From positions 62,001 through 126,000 of the forward strand of contig CAJXMW010000006.1 of assembly GCA_913056235.1 (NCBI GenBank): 64,000 nucleotides of DNA, written 5' to 3'. The position numbers and the translations under genes are program-made. Under the pieces are notes generated by a model that did no database searches, had not been told where the DNA came from, and saw only the letters and a program-made list of their open reading frames with translations. Below, piece after piece: positions 8,832 through 17,137 of the stretch (positions within the stretch are counted from its first letter, which is position 1; every line of letters begins with the position of its first letter). The stretch is from an uncultured Fodinibius sp. (lineage in GTDB: Bacteria > Bacteroidota > Rhodothermia > Balneolales > Balneolaceae).

Positions 8832-9671
8832 ATGAACCACCAGAATCTGTCGGTTTTACTAATCTCATTCTTACTATTCACTCTGAGTGCAGAGGCTCAA
8901 ATGCAGCGCAAGCGTGCGAACGTTGTGGAACCTGTGGAAAACTTCTGGACGCCTACGATCATCTCACAAGCAACGACTGAAACCCTGCAGGCACGTAACC
9001 TGAATGTCACCATCATGCACAGTTTTGGAATTGCAACTACCAATGCAATTCAGAACTTTTTTGGTCTGGACAATATCCAAAACGTGCGGCTTGGGCTGGA
9101 TTATGGACTCACCGATCGGTGGTCGATAGGCATTGGCAGATCCTCCCTGTTCAACGTGGTTGATCTCCGTTCAAAGTATGTACTGATGCGTCAAAACTCG
9201 GATAATTCGTCGCCGCTTAGTCTCGCATTGAAAGGAGATATAGGGATCATAACACAGGAAAATCGCCAGCCGCTTGGAGATGATATCAGTACACTGCTGT
9301 CGGGAATTGCCTCCAAGAAAATAAACGAGACTATCAGTCTGCAGTTGTCACCTATGTACGGTTATTACAGCTCTGTGGATGCTGACGAGCAAAATCACTT
9401 GTTTGCTATCGGCATGGGATCACATATCAAATTTACCGAGCGATATGCACTTATCGCCGAATACTATCCGGTAATTGGTCAGCGTAATCCCGGTACACAC
9501 AATGCCTTCTCAGTCGGTCTAAATATCCAAACCGGTGGACACGTGTTTCAGCTCTTTTTTGCCTCTACCCGATGGCATCTCGAGCAGTACGTGATAGCTG
9601 ACAACAGAAATCAGTTCTGGGCCGGCGATTTCCGGTTCGGGTTTAATGTAAACAGAATTTTCAGTTTGTAA
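8832..9671 (+). CDS. DUF5777-family outer-membrane beta-barrel protein
   Basis: 279 residues with a signal peptide (about 1-22, ending SAEA). The mature part has regularly alternating beta strands (HSFGIATTNAIQNFFGLD, LGLDYGLTDRWSIGIGRS) and ends FGFNVNRIFSL, in line with the DUF5777 beta-barrel family. It ends the haem-lipoprotein/YceI operon. The family has no established function; the context suggests surface access for whatever YceI and the cytochrome-like lipoprotein handle. Confidence 0.8.
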   Translation: MNHQNLSVLLISFLLFTLSAEAQMQRKRANVVEPVENFWTPTIISQATTETLQARNLNVTIMHSFGIATTNAIQNFFGLDNIQNVRLGLDYGLTDRWSIGIGRSSLFNVVDLRSKYVLMRQNSDNSSPLSLALKGDIGIITQENRQPLGDDISTLLSGIASKKINETISLQLSPMYGYYSSVDADEQNHLFAIGMGSHIKFTERYALIAEYYPVIGQRNPGTHNAFSVGLNIQTGGHVFQLFFASTRWHLEQYVIADNRNQFWAGDFRFGFNVNRIFSL

Positions 9672-9679
9672 TCGCTAAA

Positions 9680-10024
9680 TTATTCAACCAGCGACACGGC
9701 ATCCCGTGCAATATCTCGGTTATACTCAAAAGCCAGGTTTTTGTAATTGATGATATCCACAATGGTGCCAATTGCGCAGAGCCCGCCAGTCAGCAAGTAA
9801 AGAATCCCCATACCAACCTGACCGATGATAAACCGATGTACCCCGGCTACCCCAAAAAAGCCGACAAGACAGGTAAGTAAAATAATTTGTGGGTCTTTAC
9901 GACGAGCTCGGTACACCCGCGCAAAACGGTCGGCCGTTTCGTCATCCATCGATTCCATTACTTTTGAAATATAAGCGGCCTCATCTCCCTCAAGTTCTGG
10001 TAAATAGTCTATCATCCGAGCCAT
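9680..10024 (-). CDS. TM2-domain membrane protein
   Basis: 114 residues. The N-terminal 50 are acidic and soluble; a TM2 domain follows with the motif GVAGVHRFIIGQVGMGILYLLTGGLCAIGTIVDIINY, split over two helices joined by a short Gly-rich turn. The DxxN variant of TM2 (IVDIINY) is present. It is 4 bases downstream of the DUF2752 gene, with which TM2 genes commonly co-occur. No function is known for either. Confidence 0.9.
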   Translation of the reverse strand: MARMIDYLPELEGDEAAYISKVMESMDDETADRFARVYRARRKDPQIILLTCLVGFFGVAGVHRFIIGQVGMGILYLLTGGLCAIGTIVDIINYKNLAFEYNRDIARDAVSLVE

Positions 10025-10028
10025 ATCG

Positions 10029-10325
10029 TTAAATATTTATTGTTGGTTTTTTGTGATTTTTTATCAGTAAATATAATATTCTAGTACCTAGAATTAATAT
10101 AGTAAAAGGACCTAATATATTTGATTCCATTGCATTAGAAAATTCACCTCGAAACGTATATGCAATAGCATGTCCCAATCCATCACCGGGACAAAATGTA
10201 AAGCCAAGCTGATCAAACAAGCATAAGCTGGGTCCGTTGGCAGCACTCGGATCCATCAGTGCCAGCAGTAGCAACCCAGTGCTGAAAGCAATAACTTCGA
10301 AGTATTTTCTGAAAAAGGATTTCAT
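10029..10325 (-). CDS. DUF2752 small membrane protein
   Basis: 98 residues with two membrane segments and the family hallmark FCPGDGLGHAI (a variant of CPGCGLTRA in which the second Cys and the TR are replaced). It is co-directional and 4 bases upstream of the TM2 gene. Function unknown. Confidence 0.8.
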   Translation of the reverse strand: MKSFFRKYFEVIAFSTGLLLLALMDPSAANGPSLCLFDQLGFTFCPGDGLGHAIAYTFRGEFSNAMESNILGPFTILILGTRILYLLIKNHKKPTINI

Positions 10326-10365
10326 TTCAGCAAAGCGTACGTTTCTCTTGCATTTTAGTTACAAT

Positions 10366-13300
10366 TCACGGTCGTAAATTCCGCTGGAAAATATAAGACA
10401 CGCTGAGATTTATACTATTATAGCGATAAACCCGGCTTGTTGAAAAATAACCGTTCAATGAAAGCTGCCAGAAGTTACTTATTTGTGCATTAAGGCGCCC
10501 TGCTCCAACAAAGAATGCCCCATCCCTGCTGTCGCGTTTAGCCATCAGTTCGACACCGGCCGAGAAATCGGGATCATTTTGTGCATCCTGATAGCTCAGG
10601 TCCACACCTATCCCCTGTACAAAAAGTGCATCCGGGGTGTAATACGGATTACCACTGCTGTACGTAGTTTGGGCGTCGGCATAAGAAAAGTCGATCAATG
10701 GACGTATCTTGCGTTTACCTGTGGAGACCGGCCAATTGACGAAAAATCGGGACAACGCTTCGTAGGAAAAGTTGCTATCGCTAAACCAGGTGCCCCGCAG
10801 CGACAGGGCGGTTTGAATGCCCCCATTCAGCCAATAATCTTCTCGATACAGCTGCCCTTGAACCTTGCTTATATCCTGATTCAGTGCCGTGTTGGTAAAC
10901 ACAGGACTAAACTCCAGCTGTCCTGAAGTATAGGTTGAGTCCTTTGAAATCCAGTATTCAGCATGCACGCCGGGACGAAAGCTCTGATCCAGTATATATC
11001 CCCCGCCACCCAGCGTTAACTGTCTCGAGGGCTCCTGATAAGTCTGCTGATAACGGTAATCCAGGTGGTAGAGGTTATCCAGGTTACTACCGCCAATAAG
11101 ATCAGAGCTCACCACCTGCTCACTCAGCGTCACCCGATGTGTAGCATCCTGCCGGTTGCCCCACTCGGCAAACAATCCTATTTCAGCCGTTTGACTGTTG
11201 AAGTTATCAGAAGTGATGGCCGATATCGCACCGGTTTTGAATCCTTCGTAAAGTCGATATTTAGTCTGGATGGACTGCCGTAGGCTGTCTGAAAAGAAGG
11301 CCGGATATTCCCGGTAGAACGACTTTTGCTCTTGGTATCCCATGTATCCAATCTCGGTGTGTACCAGCTTCTGCGTTTGCTCGGAAGCGTTGTCTTGCTC
11401 AAAAAGCGGATATAACACCTGGTATCCCTGTTGCCGATAGTTTTCATACATCATTTGCTGCCCCACAAAAGTTCGCAATGAATCATTCTGGGGGTCTTGG
11501 TTAATATACTGCTCGCTGCGCTCCAAAAAATCGTGGTAACGCTGTTGCTGTAGCAGCCAGCTGAGCTCGGTGGTTTTTGGAATCTGATCCGTTTTTTGTG
11601 CCCATATTCCGGCCCGTGTCAACTCATTTTGATCCGCATAGCGATAGGCAATCTGAGCCGCATAAGGCCGAAGCTGTTGATCTACATACTGCGAATCCGG
11701 AAATGACTGTAGCAGCTCGATCGTTTGCAAATTTTCGGCGTTATCAATGGACTGGTGGATAGCATATGCATACAGTGAATCAGACCGAGGATTGGCGGCA
11801 ATGAGCTCCTTCAGATATTGTTCTCGCTGCTCCCACGATTCGGCATTTTCGGCCAGTTGTCTCAGAATTGCAAAATTATTTGGATTCAGCTCATATTCCC
11901 GGCGAAGCCAGCGCTCCTGATAGCTTGTGCTTGGTGTCCCAAATTGGGCAGTGAGCTTATCCTCAAACCTCAATACCAACTCATTATGATGCTTAGTCCA
12001 CAGCTTTTCGGCAAAATCATATGCATGCTGAGAAGCGTCCTCCCATCCATAGAACTTTAACAAGCGCTCAGCATCATTACTATCCCATGAGGTATTATTC
12101 ATCAGCCGGCGTTCAAGTATTGAAATCGCTACATTTACGCTGTCAAACTCCACGGCCATCTCGATGACTTTTTCCTGATGCACCTGTGAATTCGGATGAT
12201 TGCTGAGCGCTGCCAGTGCATCCTTCAAACGGGTATCTTCCCAATTACTTTGGGATTCCTCGACATTGTCAGGGGGATTCATGAATGCCCTGTAACGATC
12301 CAGTGCTTGCGCGATAACAGCTTTACCCGCAGGTTCTTGCTGATCTAGCAAAGGTAGATTGAGCGTATCGGAAGTCGTCTTAAACTGGTATAGAGCACCA
12401 TCCCAAAGTGGAGATTTTGAAAACTCGATGTTAGCTACTTTTAGCCCATTTTCCATAAGCTTTTGATTTCCACTGCCTACATATGCAAACCAATACTGAT
12501 GATCGTTGACGTTTTGTTTAGAATTCTTCAATCGAGTAGTAACACTCAGCTGCGATTCGCCAAATTTATAATAACTTTGCGTGTTGACCCAGTTTTGTAC
12601 AATGGGCGCTGATTCGCGCACGGTTAAAAAACGGGTGATTGGATACCGCTGCAACGTTTCTTCCAACCGCTGTACAAAAACCTCATAGAGCCCATAGTCA
12701 TGATCCGGGCTACTGTGCCAGCCCAGCCCCAGGGGATTTCGACTGCGATACTCATCGTCCGATCGCTGGGTCACCTGGAATACATCATCTGGGTGAATGA
12801 AGTGGGTCCAAATACCGCTGTAGAGAAATAAACTATGCTGGTTGAAGTTGGAGATCTCATTATTGACGTATCCGCTGGTGATGCGCGGGTAATCAAACAT
12901 ACTCGGTGCTAGCGGATCGGGCTCAAACTCGCGGCCTCCTCCATCCTCGACGGATGACAAGTAGAGTGAGCTCATGTATTCAATACTAGGCATTGTTTTC
13001 GTGATAGCCGCAAGCCCAAGCGAATCAATGTTGTTAGTAGGCGGAACATAAGTCACTGGGAAACTGCCAAGACTGCTGATCCTCCACCGCTTTTTGGCGG
13101 CTTGCAGTGAGGATTGCATGAACTGCATGTTTTGCCAATCCTGTCGCCAAAGCGAAAAGTGGTTATAGCCATGAAAACCCAGCTCGTGGCGCGAATCTTT
13201 GATGTCTTGAGCAATCCAAACACTGCCGTTACGGTTTCTACCCTGAATAGACAACCTGCTGTCTTCCCATTCCTTGAAATCGAAAGGTGGAACCACAACA

Positions 13301-14229
13301 GCATTGTAATTGAAAGTTAGCATGGCCGTATAGTCAATGTTAAAACGGTCGGCCAAAGCCTTCATTTCGGGCCACCATATTTTGGTCACAAAGTTGGCAT
13401 GCGTCGTGTCGTATTCCTGATCAATCGGCGGAAGTTTGGAATCATAAAGTGGAGCTGGAAAGTCATCCAGAAAAATAGTACTGGTATTGGCCACACGATA
13501 CGGCAGTCCTTCGAGCTCTTTGAGTCCGACTGAAAACAGCAGTCCGCGGTAATCCTTTTCAACTAAGACGGAGGTATTAAAGTAGATCGACCGCCCCTCC
13601 CCTATACTTCGCTCGACAATTACGGGATAATCCGGATCGTTAGCTGCAGTAGCAATAACCGATTTATCTTTAATAAATGTTGAGCCGGCAAATCCATTAT
13701 GCAGAAAGGTCGCCCGATTTCTAAAACCCTCTCCTTTAAAATCAGGAAAAACATGCTCTTTAAAGTGAAAGCCTTCAGCCTGTCGGTCTATTTGCTGATC
13801 ACTTTGGGCCTTCATACCCATCAGATAGGCAAAGCGCTCATCATAAAGGGGTGTTAAAATGACCAGCTGATTTCCTTTCGCAACAAATGTTACCAACTGC
13901 CGCACTTCCTGATCTTGTAGCTGCTCTACACGATCGGTCGTTAAATACAAAAGCTTTATTTGTTCAGGAATTTGCAGTTGTGAAGTTCCCAGCGAGAGGT
14001 CATAAGTGGTGTATGGAATGCTGGCGTAGTCAAGTGTATGGGTAACTTGCGAGGCAATATCCTGCGAAGCGGAGTCGGCTCGGTGCTTTAGAACCATTGC
14101 CAACGGCTCGGGCTTTTTATACTGTTGCCGATCCTCTTTTTGGCCTGTGGAACAACCTATACTGCAGACAAATAGAACTGCCAACAACAAGGTGATACTC
14201 AAAAAATTTTGTGGAAATCTATTCATCAA
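10366..14229 (-). CDS. PelA-like deacetylase fused to PelB-like TPR and outer-membrane barrel
   Basis: 1287 residues. A lipoprotein-type signal ends at Cys26. Residues 40-240 resemble the Rossmann-like domain that precedes the PelA deacetylase. Residues about 245-545 are a DUF2194/CE4-like polysaccharide deacetylase: FLDDFP (Asp255-Asp256), ELGFHGYNH (His353, His357) and THFIHPDD (about 475-482) supply the usual metal and catalytic residues. About 640-1010 is helical TPR-type repeat. About 1020-1287 is beta-rich, with aromatic-alternating strands to the C-terminus, like a porin barrel. In Pseudomonas, PelA (periplasmic) and PelB (TPR plus barrel) are separate; here one chain appears to combine deacetylation and outer-membrane export. 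It is the last gene of the operon and overlaps the preceding gene by 11 bases. Domain limits are approximate and the barrel is inferred from composition. Confidence 0.75.
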   Translation of the reverse strand: MMNRFPQNFLSITLLLAVLFVCSIGCSTGQKEDRQQYKKPEPLAMVLKHRADSASQDIASQVTHTLDYASIPYTTYDLSLGTSQLQIPEQIKLLYLTTDRVEQLQDQEVRQLVTFVAKGNQLVILTPLYDERFAYLMGMKAQSDQQIDRQAEGFHFKEHVFPDFKGEGFRNRATFLHNGFAGSTFIKDKSVIATAANDPDYPVIVERSIGEGRSIYFNTSVLVEKDYRGLLFSVGLKELEGLPYRVANTSTIFLDDFPAPLYDSKLPPIDQEYDTTHANFVTKIWWPEMKALADRFNIDYTAMLTFNYNAVVVPPFDFKEWEDSRLSIQGRNRNGSVWIAQDIKDSRHELGFHGYNHFSLWRQDWQNMQFMQSSLQAAKKRWRISSLGSFPVTYVPPTNNIDSLGLAAITKTMPSIEYMSSLYLSSVEDGGGREFEPDPLAPSMFDYPRITSGYVNNEISNFNQHSLFLYSGIWTHFIHPDDVFQVTQRSDDEYRSRNPLGLGWHSSPDHDYGLYEVFVQRLEETLQRYPITRFLTVRESAPIVQNWVNTQSYYKFGESQLSVTTRLKNSKQNVNDHQYWFAYVGSGNQKLMENGLKVANIEFSKSPLWDGALYQFKTTSDTLNLPLLDQQEPAGKAVIAQALDRYRAFMNPPDNVEESQSNWEDTRLKDALAALSNHPNSQVHQEKVIEMAVEFDSVNVAISILERRLMNNTSWDSNDAERLLKFYGWEDASQHAYDFAEKLWTKHHNELVLRFEDKLTAQFGTPSTSYQERWLRREYELNPNNFAILRQLAENAESWEQREQYLKELIAANPRSDSLYAYAIHQSIDNAENLQTIELLQSFPDSQYVDQQLRPYAAQIAYRYADQNELTRAGIWAQKTDQIPKTTELSWLLQQQRYHDFLERSEQYINQDPQNDSLRTFVGQQMMYENYRQQGYQVLYPLFEQDNASEQTQKLVHTEIGYMGYQEQKSFYREYPAFFSDSLRQSIQTKYRLYEGFKTGAISAITSDNFNSQTAEIGLFAEWGNRQDATHRVTLSEQVVSSDLIGGSNLDNLYHLDYRYQQTYQEPSRQLTLGGGGYILDQSFRPGVHAEYWISKDSTYTSGQLEFSPVFTNTALNQDISKVQGQLYREDYWLNGGIQTALSLRGTWFSDSNFSYEALSRFFVNWPVSTGKRKIRPLIDFSYADAQTTYSSGNPYYTPDALFVQGIGVDLSYQDAQNDPDFSAGVELMAKRDSRDGAFFVGAGRLNAQISNFWQLSLNGYFSTSRVYRYNSINLSVSYIFQRNLRP

Positions 14230-16273
14230 ACAGTTGGTTCTTTTTTCGCGGATAAATCTGGTTTAGAATGTCCCCCACTCCGGAGTCGGTCTCCCTGTTT
14301 ACAATTTCATATACCTTGGTGGATGGCCCCTCATAAAAGAGTTTGATTTTACGGTCAGGCAGTTTCTGGAAATCGGCAACCCATTGCTCTATATCCCGCA
14401 TAACGGAGGGCGAATCATACAAAATGCCTTGCTGTATGGATCCATATGGCGCTTTTTCGGTAAAAATGAATATTGAGGCCGGGGGCACCTTTTCGAGGGA
14501 TTCTGAGCCAAGCTGCTGGTGATAAGTTGAATCGATGGCAGCATATTCATCCAAAAAGTACTCGTAATCCATATAGTAGTGACGGTTTTTCGCCTGTATT
14601 CGTTGCACACCAGGCCCAACGGTTGCATAGCTGTACGGTAAGCGTTCACTGATAATTTTGTAGTAGGCCTTAAAAAAGCCGTTTGGTACCGTTGATGGCA
14701 ACATGGAACTTACCCGAATACCACCTTGCACGAAGATCAATACGGGAATGGTAATAAGCAACAATCCCCATGACAACTTATAGATAACAGATTCAGAGAC
14801 CGCCTCTAGACGATACAGGATTTCGAGCGGCACAACAAAGGTTATACTGGCAAAAACCCCGATGAGCACGGCAAAAAACTCATTCAGCTGATCGGTATCA
14901 ATCCAAAACAATTCACCGATGTCCAGTAAGGGAGTATATCGCAATGCAACCAAGACAAAAATTATCAGGAAAATACATTCGTCGCGGACATATTTTCGGC
15001 CACTGACAAAATAATCCACGGCAAAATAGAGCATCAATATACCCGCTACAAGGATGTATATGTAGCTCAACTCATCCATGGGAAGTACGAGAGATGGAAA
15101 ATAGGTGTAGGCCTGGATATCGTAGAGCTGGGTTAAGAAAAATTCAGTTGGACTAATGTCCTGGATATAACTCATAACGAGAAATGGCAACAGAACGATA
15201 ATGCTTAGCGAAAGTAGGTATCCGGACACGCGGTAGAAAGACTTCAAATACCTCCTGCGTGGCAGGCTGAGCAACCCCAGAAACATCAGTGGCAGCAGAA
15301 TGATAAACGCCACGAAGAGATTGATAAAGGCGGTGGCTATAAATCCAGAGAGCACATAAAACCAAGGGCTTTTAAATTTTGAGCGTAAATTCCGGATAAA
15401 AATAGTTATGGTAGGAAACGCAAAACAGAGCGCAAGATCCAGGCTGCTGGCTTCGACCTGTTGATCGAGCGAAATGGGCAGAAATAACATCGGCACCAAG
15501 GCATAAATCGACATCCCCATTATAGGAGCCAGCGGGTATCGATTTTTAGTAAGGTCACGAGCTACCCAATACACCAGAATGCACAGGAAAAAGCTGGACA
15601 ATGCACCCAGCAAGTGCAGAATCATTTCAGGGCTGACCTGCGTAAGCATACTAAAAATGCTAACCAAGGAGTGCATACCCCCGGGGCTTGGAAACTGTAA
15701 AAAGTAATCCTGCAGCCTCAACTCCTTAACCCTGTTGAGATGTTCAAACCATCCCCGGTTAAAGGGCGCGGCATGATTCAAAGCGGGATACATCCGAATT
15801 AAGGTGCCGGCCAGAGCGATACCCAAAACCAGCGTCCACTCGCTGAGCTCTCGGTATCCTACTTTAAAGAAAGTCGTGAATTTTGATTTAAATGCCGTCC
15901 AGTAGGTTTGATTATCATTCTCAATTATTCTGAGTTGCCTTACCAATGTTTTGAGCTCCCATTGCTCAAAATATTCTCGAACACTTTTGGCATCACTCCG
16001 ATAGATGTTAATAATCAGTGGGATAAGCAGCAACGTCACTGCAATACTGATAAAATCGTACAAATGTAAAACAGTGAGCACGAAAATTGAAAACACGATA
16101 ATACCGCCGAGTCCAACCCAGGAGTAAATTAACTTCTCGATATTGGGCTGATCACGGGTATGCGACAGGAACAGCGGACCGATTAAACCAAACAACAGCA
16201 CAAACCAAAATACAATACGTACTGCTGCAAATAGTGCTTCTGCTATGTATGGCAATTGCGATATAACTTCCAC
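14219..16273 (-). CDS. large multipass membrane protein of the Pel-like operon (possible GT-C-fold enzyme)
   Basis: 684 residues with about 13-15 membrane helices and a soluble C-terminal third (about 540-684). A conserved extracytoplasmic loop, MYPALNHAAPFNRGWFEHL (about 183-201), followed by QFPSPGGMHSLVS, is also kept in the decayed paralogue at 23.3-24.5 kb. Long loops between early helices with a soluble tail are reminiscent of GT-C glycosyltransferases, but I see no definite catalytic motif. There is no Pseudomonas Pel counterpart of this size, so it may substitute for PelE or add a modification. Overlaps the PelA/PelB-like gene by 11 bases. Confidence 0.6.
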   Translation of the reverse strand: MEVISQLPYIAEALFAAVRIVFWFVLLFGLIGPLFLSHTRDQPNIEKLIYSWVGLGGIIVFSIFVLTVLHLYDFISIAVTLLLIPLIINIYRSDAKSVREYFEQWELKTLVRQLRIIENDNQTYWTAFKSKFTTFFKVGYRELSEWTLVLGIALAGTLIRMYPALNHAAPFNRGWFEHLNRVKELRLQDYFLQFPSPGGMHSLVSIFSMLTQVSPEMILHLLGALSSFFLCILVYWVARDLTKNRYPLAPIMGMSIYALVPMLFLPISLDQQVEASSLDLALCFAFPTITIFIRNLRSKFKSPWFYVLSGFIATAFINLFVAFIILLPLMFLGLLSLPRRRYLKSFYRVSGYLLSLSIIVLLPFLVMSYIQDISPTEFFLTQLYDIQAYTYFPSLVLPMDELSYIYILVAGILMLYFAVDYFVSGRKYVRDECIFLIIFVLVALRYTPLLDIGELFWIDTDQLNEFFAVLIGVFASITFVVPLEILYRLEAVSESVIYKLSWGLLLITIPVLIFVQGGIRVSSMLPSTVPNGFFKAYYKIISERLPYSYATVGPGVQRIQAKNRHYYMDYEYFLDEYAAIDSTYHQQLGSESLEKVPPASIFIFTEKAPYGSIQQGILYDSPSVMRDIEQWVADFQKLPDRKIKLFYEGPSTKVYEIVNRETDSGVGDILNQIYPRKKNQLFDE

Positions 16274-16293
16274 TTGGTAGAAAATTTGTCGGG

Positions 16294-17133
16294 TTACTGT
16301 TGACTTGGCCGCACGCCTGGGAGACTATCCAGTTCTATTGAGCTAATAGAATATGGAATATTTAATGTATCTAATCTTTTGGTAGCCAAACTCTTAAGAC
16401 TATTGCCTTTTGCAAAATCTAAAATAAGGAAGGGTTTGCCGAATTGGCTTTTATAGTCATTAATTGTACTAACTTTTTCTCGGTACTCATTTTCAGGCCG
16501 CAATTGATACTCCTGCTTTTTAAAATCATAGTTCGTAGCAACATCTTCGATCAACACAGCATCTATCAATTTCTGCGTTTGGTCCAGCAAGAAGAGCCCA
16601 GCGTTCTGCACAATCACAGCCTCAGGATATTTTTTCCGGATTTTGGCAATCACATCCACCATATGTGGCTGCAGGTGACTTCGCTCGCTGTAGGGAGCCA
16701 CATCGTCGATGGTATCCAAAAACAAACCGTCAAAACCTTTGGCCATTATATTGGGGACCACCCTGTCCACTAAAATTGACCTTGTTTTAGAGTCAGCCAG
16801 ATTTAAAAACGGACTGTCCCAGTTTTCATTTACTCCAAGGAATCCCCGCTCCTCAAGCAACGGATAATACCATCGATATTTATTGACCTCACCGAGAGAA
16901 ATATACCCAAGCAGGGTATTATCAGCAGTGTTCAAAGAATCGACCTGTCGCCGGGAATAATAATCTGATTCTACAATCAGTAGCTTGTATTGGTTGCCCA
17001 CCTTTTGCAGGTTTTCTATTCGCCCGTAGGAAACTGCAAAAGGTGAATAATCAGTTGGAGCAACAGTGGATTCGGTATTTTGGCAACTATCTAAAATAAA
17101 AATAGAAAATATTATTAATACTATGTATCGCAT
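16294..17133 (-). CDS. GH114 endo-alpha-1,4-polygalactosaminidase-like lipoprotein
   Basis: 279 residues. A short signal peptide ends ILDSC (lipobox-like, Cys near residue 17). A TIM-barrel of the GH114/TM1410 family follows: LLGYISLGEV, KGFDGLFLDTIDDV with the acidic pair, QNAGLF, and LIEDVATNYDF carrying the expected catalytic Glu. In P. aeruginosa this activity is the N-terminal domain of PelA and trims Pel polymer in the periplasm; here it is a separate lipoprotein. It lies 4 bases after the HD-GYP gene. A close, intact paralogue is at 24541-25395. Confidence 0.85.
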   Translation of the reverse strand: MRYIVLIIFSIFILDSCQNTESTVAPTDYSPFAVSYGRIENLQKVGNQYKLLIVESDYYSRRQVDSLNTADNTLLGYISLGEVNKYRWYYPLLEERGFLGVNENWDSPFLNLADSKTRSILVDRVVPNIMAKGFDGLFLDTIDDVAPYSERSHLQPHMVDVIAKIRKKYPEAVIVQNAGLFLLDQTQKLIDAVLIEDVATNYDFKKQEYQLRPENEYREKVSTINDYKSQFGKPFLILDFAKGNSLKSLATKRLDTLNIPYSISSIELDSLPGVRPSQQ

Positions 17134-17137
17134 ATAG

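Noticed and set aside
10366-14229. Two separate genes (deacetylase and barrel)
   Set aside because: One continuous frame with no internal ribosome binding site or stop.
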